Below, piece after piece: positions 52,213 to 60,323 of a stretch of 64,000 bases of DNA (position 1 is the first letter of the stretch; the number at the start of each line of letters is the position of its first letter). The notes beneath the pieces were generated by a model, which saw nothing but the letters and a program-made list of their open reading frames with translations, did not search any database and was not told the DNA's origin. The stretch is from Yoonia litorea (GTDB taxonomy: Bacteria > Pseudomonadota > Alphaproteobacteria > Rhodobacterales > Rhodobacteraceae). The stretch is from positions 248,001 through 312,000 of the forward strand of contig NZ_FOZM01000001.1 of assembly GCF_900114675.1 (NCBI RefSeq). Direction: 5' to 3'. Both the position numbers and the translations under genes were made by a program.

Positions 52213-53790
52213 ATGGCGCGCATTGCTTTCATCCTCCTGTGTCACAAAAACCCCGATGCCATCGTCGCACAGGCCGAACAGCTGACGGCGGCGGGTGACT
52301 ATATCGCGATCCATTTTGATGCGTCATCACCATCTGCGGACTACCAACTGATCCAGCAAGAACTGGCAGAGAACCCTAACGTGGTATTTGCAAAGCGGCG
52401 GGTGAAATGCGGATGGGGTGAGTGGAGCCTCGTGCAAGCGACACTTCACGCGGTCGAAGAAGCGGTCGAGGCATTTCCGCATGCCACGCATTTCTACATG
52501 GTTTCTGGCGACTGCATGCCGATCAAATCGGCCGGTTTTGCCCATCGGCTTCTTGATGACAATGATGCCGACTACATCGAAAGTTATGATTTTTTTGACA
52601 GCAACTGGATCAAGACAGGGTTTCGCGAGGAACGGTTGATTTACCGTCACTTCTTTAACGAGCGCACGCAAAAGTGGCGGTTCTATACGGCACTGGCGCT
52701 CCAAGAGCGGCTCAAGATGACCCGCGCGGTTCCCTCCGATATCCGGGTCATGATCGGTAGCCAGTGGTGGTGTCTGCGCCGCCAAACCATCGAAGCAATT
52801 CTCGACTTTACCAAGGCGCGGCGCGATATCATGCGCTTTTTCAAGACCACCTGGATTCCTGATGAGACATTCTTTCAGACGCTCGTCAGACATTTGGTGC
52901 CGGGGCGCGAAATCGAAAACCGGACCCTGACGTTCTTGATGTTTTCCGATTACGGGATGCCGGTCACTTTCTACAACGATCACTATGACATGCTGCTCGG
53001 CCAGAATGGTATCTTTGCCCGCAAGATCAGCGCAGAGGCCACTGATTTGCGCGAAAAACTCGGTGCGCTCTATGCCAGTGACCGAACAGATTTCGCCGTG
53101 TCAGGCGAAGGTCAGCGACTTTTCGACTTCCTGACCAAGCGTGGACGGATCGGCCGCCGCTTCGCCCAGCGGTTCTGGGAGCGCGAAACAACACTCGGGC
53201 GTAATCGCGAGTTAATGATTATTGCCTGCAAAAAATGGCATGTGGCCAAGCGCCTCGTTGCAGCCATAAATGAACAGACGGACATTCCTGCTCTGGAATA
53301 CCTCTTTAACGAATCCGATACGCCGCTTCCGGATCTCGGGGGAATCGAGAGTAGCCTTGAAAAGCGCGGTCGACATCGCCGCGCGACAATGCGGATGCTC
53401 TTTCATCACTTTGGCAAAGAACGTCTGATCATCTGTCTTGATACTGCAGACTTGGACGTGATCGGCGATTTCTTTGCAGATCGCGCAACAGTCAGGCTTC
53501 TAGCGATTGAGTGCAATTGCGACGATGAATACCTGATCGGCCACGCAAAACGGGTGGGCCTTGCCAGCGACATGACACCTGATGCGACATTCGACCGGCT
53601 TCTGCCGACCATACGCTCCGACATGATTTTCGAGCGGGAAGCGATCCGGGACGCCGCCTTCCAAAATATGTCGCGCTTGCGCGAGGATGCCTCTGTTGAG
53701 GAGAACAGCCGTGCCCTTGCAAATTTCTTGAGCATCGACCTGTCTCAGGCCAGAACTCTTGCCGAAACCCCCTACCTATTTGTTGATTGA
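52213..53790 (+). CDS. large glycosyltransferase, core-2/I-branching (GT14) type with extra C-terminal domain
   Basis: Protein of 525 residues. The N-terminal half matches the beta-1,6-N-acetylglucosaminyltransferase-like GT14 family: RIAFILLCHKNPDAIVAQAE, KRRVKCGWGEWSLVQATLHA, FYMVSGDCMPIKS and GSQWWCLRR with FKTTWIPDETFFQTLVRH. The C-terminal ~230 residues (from about 300) form a further domain (DUF5927-like, by recall) with no known activity. No membrane segment is seen, so it probably works in the cytoplasm on a nucleotide sugar acceptor. A longer frame from 52072 is rejected. It is followed after 8 bases by a HIT gene. Confidence 0.82.
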   Translation: MARIAFILLCHKNPDAIVAQAEQLTAAGDYIAIHFDASSPSADYQLIQQELAENPNVVFAKRRVKCGWGEWSLVQATLHAVEEAVEAFPHATHFYMVSGDCMPIKSAGFAHRLLDDNDADYIESYDFFDSNWIKTGFREERLIYRHFFNERTQKWRFYTALALQERLKMTRAVPSDIRVMIGSQWWCLRRQTIEAILDFTKARRDIMRFFKTTWIPDETFFQTLVRHLVPGREIENRTLTFLMFSDYGMPVTFYNDHYDMLLGQNGIFARKISAEATDLREKLGALYASDRTDFAVSGEGQRLFDFLTKRGRIGRRFAQRFWERETTLGRNRELMIIACKKWHVAKRLVAAINEQTDIPALEYLFNESDTPLPDLGGIESSLEKRGRHRRATMRMLFHHFGKERLIICLDTADLDVIGDFFADRATVRLLAIECNCDDEYLIGHAKRVGLASDMTPDATFDRLLPTIRSDMIFEREAIRDAAFQNMSRLREDASVEENSRALANFLSIDLSQARTLAETPYLFVD

Positions 53791-53798
53791 GGAAAGCC

Positions 53799-54161
53799 AT
53801 GGACTTTGATTACGACGACCAGAATATCTTCGCCAAAATCCTGCGAGGCGAAATTCCAAACAGGACGGTATATGAGAATGACTATGCCCTCGCATTCGAA
53901 GACATCGCACCTCAGGCCCCGGTCCATGTGCTTGTCATCCCGAAAGGTGCATATGTCAGCCTCGACCACTTCGCACTTGAGGCATCAGCCGATGAACAGG
54001 TTGGGTTCATGCAAGCTATCGCCGAGGTTTGCAAAATTGCGGACCTAAAAGATGGATTTCGCGGGATTTCCAATACGCGTGCGCATGGGCTGCAAGAAGT
54101 GCCCCACTATCACATGCATATCTTGGGCGGGCGTCCTCTGGGTCCGATCTTGGTAGATTAG
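53799..54161 (+). CDS. HIT family protein (histidine triad nucleotide hydrolase)
   Basis: Hint-branch nucleotide-binding protein of 120 residues. It begins NIFAKILRGEIPNRTVYEND and carries the triad HYHMHILGGRPLGP near the C-terminus (H-x-H-x-H). Hydrolyses aminoacyl-adenylates or AMP-linked compounds in the cytoplasm. ATG 53799 follows GAGGAA. Its stop interleaves with the convergent ABC gene (TTAG). Confidence 0.93.
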   Translation: MDFDYDDQNIFAKILRGEIPNRTVYENDYALAFEDIAPQAPVHVLVIPKGAYVSLDHFALEASADEQVGFMQAIAEVCKIADLKDGFRGISNTRAHGLQEVPHYHMHILGGRPLGPILVD

Positions 54162-55096
54162 ACTGGTTCTTTCTTTGCGGTGAGCGACAGGAACACATCT
54201 TCCAGATGTGCTTCCTGCGTTCTGACATCCCTGATCGGAATGCCCGCATCGCGCACCAGTGAGAGAATTGCATCGGCAGGCGTCTTGCCGCTTTGATAGG
54301 TAAAGGCAAGCGACCCGTCGCCAAGCTTCTCACCGACGACACCTTCGGGCAAGGCCGGCAGGTCGCATTCATCGCCGGGTGTGATGACCAGCGTTTTGCG
54401 ATCAAGCCGTCCCAGCAGGTTTTCGGTGCTATCTCTGACGATGACCTCGCCGTGGTTGATAATCGCGATATCGTCACACATCTCCTCAGCCTCTTCGAGG
54501 TAGTGCGTCGTCAGGATAATCGTCATGCCTTGATCATTGAGCTTGCGGACATTGGCCCAGAGCATGCTCCGCAACTCGATGTCCACGCCCGCTGTCGGTT
54601 CGTCCAACACCAGGATCTGCGGTGAATGCACCAATGCCTTGCCCAGAAGCAATCGCCGCCGCATCCCGCCTGAGAGCGACCTTGCGTAGGCATCTGCTTT
54701 GTCTGTCAGACCGATCAATTCGAGTATTTCGGCTGTCCGCCTTTGTGATTTCGGCACACCGTAAAGCCCGGCTTGCACATCCAGTGACCCTGCCGGTGTA
54801 AAGAATGGATCAAGATGAGGTTCTTGTGGCATGACACCGATGGCCGCGCGCGACTGGCGCGGGTTTTCGTCTTGGTCAAAGCCCCATATTTTCACCGAAC
54901 CGGCTGATTTGACCACAAGTCCCGCAAGAATATTGATCAACGTCGACTTGCCAGCCCCGTTCGGCCCCAACAGCCCAAAGATCGACCCTCGCGGGATAGT
55001 GAGATCAATGCCTTTAAGCGCTTCTTTCGCCGCACTCCGGCCAGAGCCTTTATAGGTTTTCTTCAAACCGGAAATTTCGATGGCATTGTCTGTCAT
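54158..55096 (-). CDS. ABC-2-type transporter ATP-binding protein (orphan)
   Basis: ATPase of 312 residues of the DrrA/CcmA kind. Walker A is FGLLGPNGAGKSTLINILAG near residue 40, the signature is RSLSGGMRRRLLLGKALVHS, and Walker B is ILVLDEPTAGVDIE; the extra C-terminal ~80 residues are typical of ABC-2 exporters. No permease gene is next to it in this window, so the partner must be elsewhere or this is a truncated set. ATG 55096 is the family start. Upstream is the divergent zinc-finger gene. Confidence 0.88.
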   Translation of the reverse strand: MTDNAIEISGLKKTYKGSGRSAAKEALKGIDLTIPRGSIFGLLGPNGAGKSTLINILAGLVVKSAGSVKIWGFDQDENPRQSRAAIGVMPQEPHLDPFFTPAGSLDVQAGLYGVPKSQRRTAEILELIGLTDKADAYARSLSGGMRRRLLLGKALVHSPQILVLDEPTAGVDIELRSMLWANVRKLNDQGMTIILTTHYLEEAEEMCDDIAIINHGEVIVRDSTENLLGRLDRKTLVITPGDECDLPALPEGVVGEKLGDGSLAFTYQSGKTPADAILSLVRDAGIPIRDVRTQEAHLEDVFLSLTAKKEPV

Positions 55097-55184
55097 GTGT
55101 GTCTTTTCCCCGACCCGCCGCTGCGGTATACCCGCCGAGAGATAAGGCGGGCAGAGGCTCGCGGCAACCAGATGGAATAACACC

Positions 55185-55367
55185 ATGACGACACCAGCCC
55201 CAGAGACACGCATTGTGGATGACTGGCGCGTTGCCTGCGACGGCGGTGAAGGCGCGCTGGGGCACCCACGCGTTTGGCTTCAGATTCCACACGAACATGG
55301 CTGGGTTGAATGCCCGTATTGCGATGCCAAGCTGATCCATAAGGATTTTGAAGGCAAGGTCGCCTGA
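55185..55367 (+). CDS. small zinc-finger protein, CHCC type
   Basis: Protein of 60 residues of the zf-CHCC family, related to the C-terminus of mitochondrial NDUFS6. Ligands are Cys18, His27 (GHPRVWLQI) and the pair in [10 protein letters not shown]. In alphaproteobacteria it is thought to support complex I, but here it stands alone between an ABC gene and a pirin gene. Confidence 0.82.
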   Translation: MTTPAPETRIVDDWRVACDGGEGALGHPRVWLQIPHEHGWVECPYCDAKLIHKDFEGKVA

Positions 55368-55457
55368 CGAAGATCCGCACAGGCTCTGTTCAATCGCGTT
55401 GGTATCGTTTGCGGTGAACGCAGGCTATTGTCATGGTGTCCGCACAAGGAGCACGCC

Positions 55458-56369
55458 ATGACTTTCCGCCCAGTGACCCAAACAACCCATGCCCAACCAA
55501 CGATGGAAGGTGCAGGTGTACATTTGCACCGTGTCTTTGGCTTTGGTGACCCTTCAGAAAGCGATCCCTTCCTGCTTTTGGATGATTTCCGAAACGATAT
55601 TCCGCAGCATTACGAAAAAGGCTTCCCATGGCACCCGCACCGCGGGATCGAGACGATCACCTATGTTCTTGAAGGTGAGGTCGCCCATGGTGACAGCCTA
55701 GGCAACAACGGAACCCTCGGGGCCGGTTCGGTCCAATGGATGACGGCGGGATCTGGGATCCTCCATCAGGAAATGCCCAAAGGCAATGCGGCAGGTCAGA
55801 TGCACGGATTCCAGCTTTGGGCAAACCTGCCGTCCTCTCTCAAGATGACGGCCCCTCGGTATCAGGACATTCAAGGCGGGGACATTCCGGAAATCATCGA
55901 CGATGACGGGACGCGGGTCAAAATCATTACTGGCAACTTCTGGGGGAAGTCCGGTCCTGTTGACGGAATTGCAGCAGACCCGCTTTATCTGGACATCTCT
56001 GTCCCACCGAACACGCGAAAAACCCTGCCGGTTGATACACGTGCGAATGCGTTTGCCTATGTTTTTGCAGGCGCGGGTCGCTTCACCGATGCCGCAGACC
56101 CTATTGGCGTGCGGGTGGAGAAAGAGGTCGCTGGTCAGGAAATCAACATTCGCGACATGACAGGCAATCGCACCCTTGTGCGCTTTGGCAATGGCGATGA
56201 GGTGACCGTGAAGGCTGGTCCCGACGGCATCCGCTTTCTGCTTGTTGCCGGACGCCCCATACAGGAACCTGTCGCATGGCACGGGCCCATCGTGATGAAC
56301 ACGCAAGCGGAACTGATGCAGGCCATGAAGGACTTGCGCAACGGGACTTTCATCAAGTCGCAGCACTGA
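55458..56369 (+). CDS. pirin family protein
   Basis: Bicupin protein of 303 residues. The iron-binding histidines of the N-terminal cupin are seen in FPWHPHRGIETITYVLEGEV, with a further His in ILHQEMP, and the segment MHGFQLWANLPSSLKM is characteristic. Some pirins have quercetin dioxygenase activity; the role here is not known. ATG 55458 follows AAGGAG by 6 bases. Confidence 0.93.
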   Translation: MTFRPVTQTTHAQPTMEGAGVHLHRVFGFGDPSESDPFLLLDDFRNDIPQHYEKGFPWHPHRGIETITYVLEGEVAHGDSLGNNGTLGAGSVQWMTAGSGILHQEMPKGNAAGQMHGFQLWANLPSSLKMTAPRYQDIQGGDIPEIIDDDGTRVKIITGNFWGKSGPVDGIAADPLYLDISVPPNTRKTLPVDTRANAFAYVFAGAGRFTDAADPIGVRVEKEVAGQEINIRDMTGNRTLVRFGNGDEVTVKAGPDGIRFLLVAGRPIQEPVAWHGPIVMNTQAELMQAMKDLRNGTFIKSQH

Positions 56370-56390
56370 AAATTATCGGCCCGATAAATA

Positions 56391-56446
56391 TCCTGGGGGA
56401 GTCCCGAAGGGACGGGGGCAGAGCCCCTTCCGCCCTAGACCCCCTA
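56391..56446. repeat. GC-rich palindromic intergenic element upstream of polA
   Basis: Nested inverted repeats: GTCCC-gaag-GGGAC-like arms at 56401-56412, GGGGC-AGA-GCCCC at 56415-56427, and an outer GGGGG (56395-56399) with CCCCC (56440-56444). I recognise similar GGGGGCAGAGCCCC elements from roseobacter intergenic regions; copy number here cannot be counted. It lies between pirin and polA. Confidence 0.5.
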
Positions 56447-56489
56447 ATGCCGCGCGTATAGGTTTCTTGCGAAGCAACGGGGGTTCCAA

Positions 56490-59282
56490 ATGGCATTCGG
56501 CAAGGGCTGTCACCTACATCTGATCGACGGATCAGCCTTCATTTTTCGCGCCTATCACGCGCTTCCGCCACTCACGCGGAAGTCTGATGGCCTGCCGGTC
56601 GGTGCGGTCAGTGGCTTTGTCAACATGCTGCAACGCTATGTCGAAGGAAACAGCGGTGCCGATGCCGCGACCCATGTGGCTGTGATTTTTGATAAGGGCA
56701 GCCACACATTCCGGAACGACCTCTACGATCAGTATAAAGCAAATCGGGATGAAATGCCGGAGGATCTGCGGCCCCAGATCCCGCTGACCCGCACTGCCAC
56801 GAAAGCCTTCAACATCGCCTGCGAAGAAATGGAAGGATTCGAGGCGGACGATATCATTGCCACCCTCTCCCATCAGGCGCGTGATGCCGGCGGCCGGGTG
56901 ACGATTGTCTCGTCCGACAAGGATTTGATGCAGCTTGTGGGCGACGGGGTGGAAATGCTCGACCCAATGAAAAACCGTCGCATCGATCGTGATGGCGTTT
57001 TCGAGAAATTCGGTGTCGGGCCGGAGCGCGTGGTTGATGTTCAGGCCTTAGCCGGTGACTCGGTCGATAACATTCCCGGGGCGCCTGGTATCGGCATCAA
57101 GACGGCCGCCCTGTTGATCAATGAGTATGGTGATCTGGAAACGCTGCTGGACCGAGCAGAAGAGATCAAGCAGCCCAAACGACGCGAAACGCTGATCGAA
57201 AAGCGCGCCCAGATCGAGATGTCCAAGCAACTGGTGCAGCTCGACTGCAATATGACGCTTGATTTCACTCTGGATGATCTTGAGGTGAAGGACCCTGATC
57301 CAGAGGTGCTCATGGGCTTTTTGGCCGAGATGGAATTCCGCACCGTCACGAAGCGCATCGCAGAGAAACTGGGCGTCGATGCGCCTGTGATCGAGGTCCC
57401 CGCCAAAGAGGACACAGCAGCACCACCCGAAATCGTAGAATTCAACGCAGACAACTATGAATGCGTCCGCGATGCAGAGGCTTTGCAGGTCTGGATCAAC
57501 ATGATCCGCGAACGCGGGTATGTCGCGGTGGACACGGAAACGACCGGTCTGAATGAAATGATCGCCGATCTGGTGGGAATTTCATTATCAGTAGAGCCAG
57601 GCAGCGCCTGCTACATCCCGCTGTCACACAAATCAGCAGCCTGGGACGATCTCTTCGGCTCTGATGAACTGGCCGAAGGACAGATGTCTCTAGATGCGTG
57701 TCTCGAGATGCTGAAGCCCGTTCTGGAAGACGAAGCGATCATTAAAATCGGCCAGAACATGAAGTATGACGCAAAGATATTCTCACGGTATGGGATCGAT
57801 GTTGCGCCAATCGACGACACCATGTTGATGTCATACGCGATGCATGCAGGTTTGCATAACCACGGGATGGATGTTCTGTCGGAGCGCTACCTCGGCCATC
57901 AGCCCATCCCGATCAAACCGCTTCTGGGTTCCGGCAAATCGGCGATCACTTTTGACCGCGTGGCGATTGATGATGCGACAAAGTACGCCGCAGAAGACGC
58001 TGATATTACTTTGCGGCTATGGCAGACGTTCAAGCCGTTGTTGCACGCAAAACAGGTGACGACGGTCTACGAGACCATGGAACGCCCGCTAATCCCTGTC
58101 TTGGCTCAGATGGAGCAGAACGGGATCAAGGTCGACCGTGATACGTTGAGCCGGATGTCCAATGCCTTTGCACAGAAGATGGCAGGGCTGGAGGCAGAGA
58201 TTCAGGAAAAAGCAGGCAGGCCATTCAACGTGGGCTCACCAAAACAGCTGGGTGAGATCCTTTTTGATGAAATGGGTCTGCCAGGCGGCAAGAAAGGCAA
58301 AACGGGTGCATATGCAACTGGTGCCGATGTGCTGGAGGATCTTGCGACAGAACATGAACTGCCTGGACTGGTCCTTGATTGGCGACAGCTTTCCAAGCTG
58401 AAATCAACCTATACCGATGCCTTGCAGGAGCATATCAACAAGGACACGGGCCGCGTTCATACCTCATATTCGATTGCCGGGGCGAACACGGGACGCCTCG
58501 CCTCGACGGATCCGAACCTGCAAAATATTCCTGTGCGGAGTGAAGAGGGTCGCCGCATCAGAGAGGCGTTTGTGGCGGATGAAGGGAAGGTCATCGTTAG
58601 CCTCGACTACTCCCAGATTGAACTGCGTATTCTGGCGCATATTGCAGGTATTGATGCGCTAAAACAGGCGTTCCGTGATGGGCTGGATATTCACGCCATG
58701 ACGGCGTCGGAGATGTTCGATGTGCCGCTGGATGAAATGACGCCTGACATTCGGCGACAGGCGAAGGCGATCAACTTTGGTGTCATCTATGGAATTTCAG
58801 GGTTCGGTCTTGCGCGGAACCTGCGGATACCACGCGGCGAGGCACAGGGCTTTATCGACCGCTATTTCGAACGGTTCCCCGGCATTCGCGCCTACATGGA
58901 TGAGACAGTCGCCTTCGCCAAAGAAAACGGCTATGTACAGACCCTTTTCGGGCGCAAGATCAATACGCCAGAGATTAACGCGAAGGGTCCTCATGCGGGT
59001 TTTGCGCGCCGTGCAGCGATCAACGCGCCAATCCAGGGCACAGCGGCAGACGTGATCCGGCGCGCGATGATCAGGATGCCGAGAGCAATTTCGGATTTAC
59101 CTGCGAAGATGTTGCTGCAGGTGCACGACGAACTCATCTTCGAAGTCGAAAAAGACAGCGTCGACACACTTATTGATCGCGCGCGCGAAGTGATGGAAAA
59201 TGCAAGTGATCCTGCCGTGAAACTCGACGTCAAGTTGGCTGTCGATGCGGGGCAGGGGGCAAATTGGGCGGAGGCCCATTGA
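56490..59282 (+). CDS. polA: DNA polymerase I
   Basis: Three-domain repair and replication polymerase of 930 residues. The 5'-3' nuclease domain opens with LHLIDGSAFIFRAYHALPPL and has GFEADDIIATLS. The 3'-5' exonuclease is intact: Exo I is VAVDTETTGLNE near residue 347. The polymerase domain shows motif A VSLDYSQIELRILAHIAG, the O-helix RRQAKAINFGVIYGISGFGL and motif C LLQVHDELIFEVE. It lies after a palindromic element and before a small exported protein gene. Confidence 0.98.
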   Translation: MAFGKGCHLHLIDGSAFIFRAYHALPPLTRKSDGLPVGAVSGFVNMLQRYVEGNSGADAATHVAVIFDKGSHTFRNDLYDQYKANRDEMPEDLRPQIPLTRTATKAFNIACEEMEGFEADDIIATLSHQARDAGGRVTIVSSDKDLMQLVGDGVEMLDPMKNRRIDRDGVFEKFGVGPERVVDVQALAGDSVDNIPGAPGIGIKTAALLINEYGDLETLLDRAEEIKQPKRRETLIEKRAQIEMSKQLVQLDCNMTLDFTLDDLEVKDPDPEVLMGFLAEMEFRTVTKRIAEKLGVDAPVIEVPAKEDTAAPPEIVEFNADNYECVRDAEALQVWINMIRERGYVAVDTETTGLNEMIADLVGISLSVEPGSACYIPLSHKSAAWDDLFGSDELAEGQMSLDACLEMLKPVLEDEAIIKIGQNMKYDAKIFSRYGIDVAPIDDTMLMSYAMHAGLHNHGMDVLSERYLGHQPIPIKPLLGSGKSAITFDRVAIDDATKYAAEDADITLRLWQTFKPLLHAKQVTTVYETMERPLIPVLAQMEQNGIKVDRDTLSRMSNAFAQKMAGLEAEIQEKAGRPFNVGSPKQLGEILFDEMGLPGGKKGKTGAYATGADVLEDLATEHELPGLVLDWRQLSKLKSTYTDALQEHINKDTGRVHTSYSIAGANTGRLASTDPNLQNIPVRSEEGRRIREAFVADEGKVIVSLDYSQIELRILAHIAGIDALKQAFRDGLDIHAMTASEMFDVPLDEMTPDIRRQAKAINFGVIYGISGFGLARNLRIPRGEAQGFIDRYFERFPGIRAYMDETVAFAKENGYVQTLFGRKINTPEINAKGPHAGFARRAAINAPIQGTAADVIRRAMIRMPRAISDLPAKMLLQVHDELIFEVEKDSVDTLIDRAREVMENASDPAVKLDVKLAVDAGQGANWAEAH

Positions 59283-59298
59283 GTAGAAGGTAAATGGT

Positions 59299-59673
59299 AT
59301 GCGGCACTTGTTTCTTGCCGCGTTGGCCATATGGTCAGGCGCTACTGTGTGCGCCGAACCGGTCAGATATATTTCTGCCGGCGGCGGGCTCTACAGTTAC
59401 GACGAAAACCGCAATGGCGCGGTTTTGAGAGTGATTGACCGACAGGCTGACGCGATGCTCGCAGATACCAGCGTTACGCCAAAGTTGCAGATTGGCGATG
59501 TTTTCTATCTCGGCCGCGCTTGTGATGCTTTAAGTCCCGACTTCGGGAACGGCAGCTGGGTTGCGACAGAGGGTGGTTTCATCGTTGTATTCGAGGGTGC
59601 ACGCGTAGCATTCCCAGGACAGACGATTCCGCTCCGAACCTATGCCGATTGTCGAGGGCCAGTGCCCGAATAG
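59299..59673 (+). CDS. small exported protein of unknown function
   Basis: Protein of 124 residues with a signal peptide (HLFLAALAIWSGATVCAEPV, cleavage about residue 19). The mature part contains two cysteines (RACDALSPDFG and YADCRGPVPE) that could form a disulfide, and a beta-rich pattern. I do not recognise a family. It follows polA by 16 bases and is convergent with hsp20; a GC-rich hairpin lies between. Confidence 0.72.
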   Translation: MRHLFLAALAIWSGATVCAEPVRYISAGGGLYSYDENRNGAVLRVIDRQADAMLADTSVTPKLQIGDVFYLGRACDALSPDFGNGSWVATEGGFIVVFEGARVAFPGQTIPLRTYADCRGPVPE

Positions 59674-59677
59674 AAAA

Positions 59678-59699
59678 CGCCACCCCGGCGGGGGTGGCG
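59678..59699. terminator. hairpin between the small exported protein gene and hsp20
   Basis: CGCCACCCC-GGCG-GGGGTGGCG, perfect 9-base stem, preceded by AAAA on the left. On the minus strand the AAAA becomes TTTT, so it fits best as the terminator of hsp20, and may serve both convergent genes. Confidence 0.7.
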
Positions 59700-59725
59700 C
59701 TGAACTCATTAATAGCACACTCTTT

Positions 59726-60193
59726 TTAGTTTACTGACTTTGCCTCGACGAGATTGGCATCTGTCTTCGCCGAAGAGGCAATCTCGATCCGGCGCGGCTT
59801 GAGCGCTTCAGGAACCTCGCGCATCAGGTCGATGTGGAGCATACCGTTTTCGTGGCTGGCACCTGTCACCTTGACATGGTCGGCAAGGGTAAAACGGCGC
59901 TCAAAAGCGCGGGTTGCGATACCGCGGTGCAGGAAGGTCCGCTCTGTTTCGTCATTTGCTTTGCGGCCGGTCACATGAAGTGCGCGATCTTTGACCTCAA
60001 TAGCGAGGTCGTCGTCGGCAAAGCCTGCAACTGCGATAGAGATGCGCCATGCATCATCGTCAGTCTTTTCAATGTTGTATGGGGGGTAGCTGTTCTGGCC
60101 GACGTCGCTGGCAAGGGCCCGATCCATCAGATCGGCAATCTGGTCAAAGCCAACGGTGGCACGGTAAAGCGGTGTCAGATCAAATGCACGCAT
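59726..60193 (-). CDS. Hsp20 family small heat-shock protein
   Basis: Small heat-shock chaperone of 155 residues (IbpA-like). It begins RAFDLTPLYRATVGFDQIAD and has the alpha-crystallin domain with FADDDLAIEVKDRALHVTGR and FLHRGIATRAFERRFTLADH, ending with GMLHIDLMREVPEALKPRRI. It binds unfolding proteins in the cytoplasm. ATG 60193 follows AAAGGA; the longer frame is not needed. Expression appears doubly heat-controlled: a sigma-32-like promoter and an RNA hairpin hiding the ribosome site lie upstream. Confidence 0.94.
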   Translation of the reverse strand: MRAFDLTPLYRATVGFDQIADLMDRALASDVGQNSYPPYNIEKTDDDAWRISIAVAGFADDDLAIEVKDRALHVTGRKANDETERTFLHRGIATRAFERRFTLADHVKVTGASHENGMLHIDLMREVPEALKPRRIEIASSAKTDANLVEAKSVN

Positions 60194-60197
60194 TTGG

Positions 60198-60220
60198 GTC
60201 ATCCTTTCATAAGCGATAAC
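60198..60220 (-). promoter_or_regulatory. ROSE-like RNA thermometer hairpin upstream of hsp20
   Basis: In the hsp20 leader the minus-strand RNA reads GUUAUCGCU - UAUGAA - AGGAUGAC, which pairs end to end: G-C, U-A, U-G, A-U, U-A, C-G, an unpaired or mismatched G, C-G, U-A. The AGGA of the ribosome site is thus covered by UCGCU, the U(U/C)GCU motif of ROSE thermometers, with the bulged G in the expected place. The stem ends 4 bases before the AUG. ROSE elements are known upstream of hsp20 genes in alphaproteobacteria. Confidence 0.75.
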
Positions 60221-60290
60221 AATGTGTTGCCTTCCGGTTTGGACAGGCGTGTGTTTGTCAGGACCCGTCATTGGCATCCTGATGACACTG

Positions 60291-60319
60291 ATTTGGGAAA
60301 CAGCTTGTGCGATTTCAAG
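60291..60319 (-). promoter_or_regulatory. sigma-32 (RpoH)-like promoter of hsp20
   Basis: On the minus strand CTTGAAA (60313-60319) and CCCAAAT (60291-60297) are separated by 15 bases, near the RpoH consensus CTTGAAA-N-CCCCAT. Transcription would start around 60284, giving a leader of about 90 bases that contains the thermometer hairpin. Confidence 0.65.
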
Positions 60320-60323
60320 GGGG

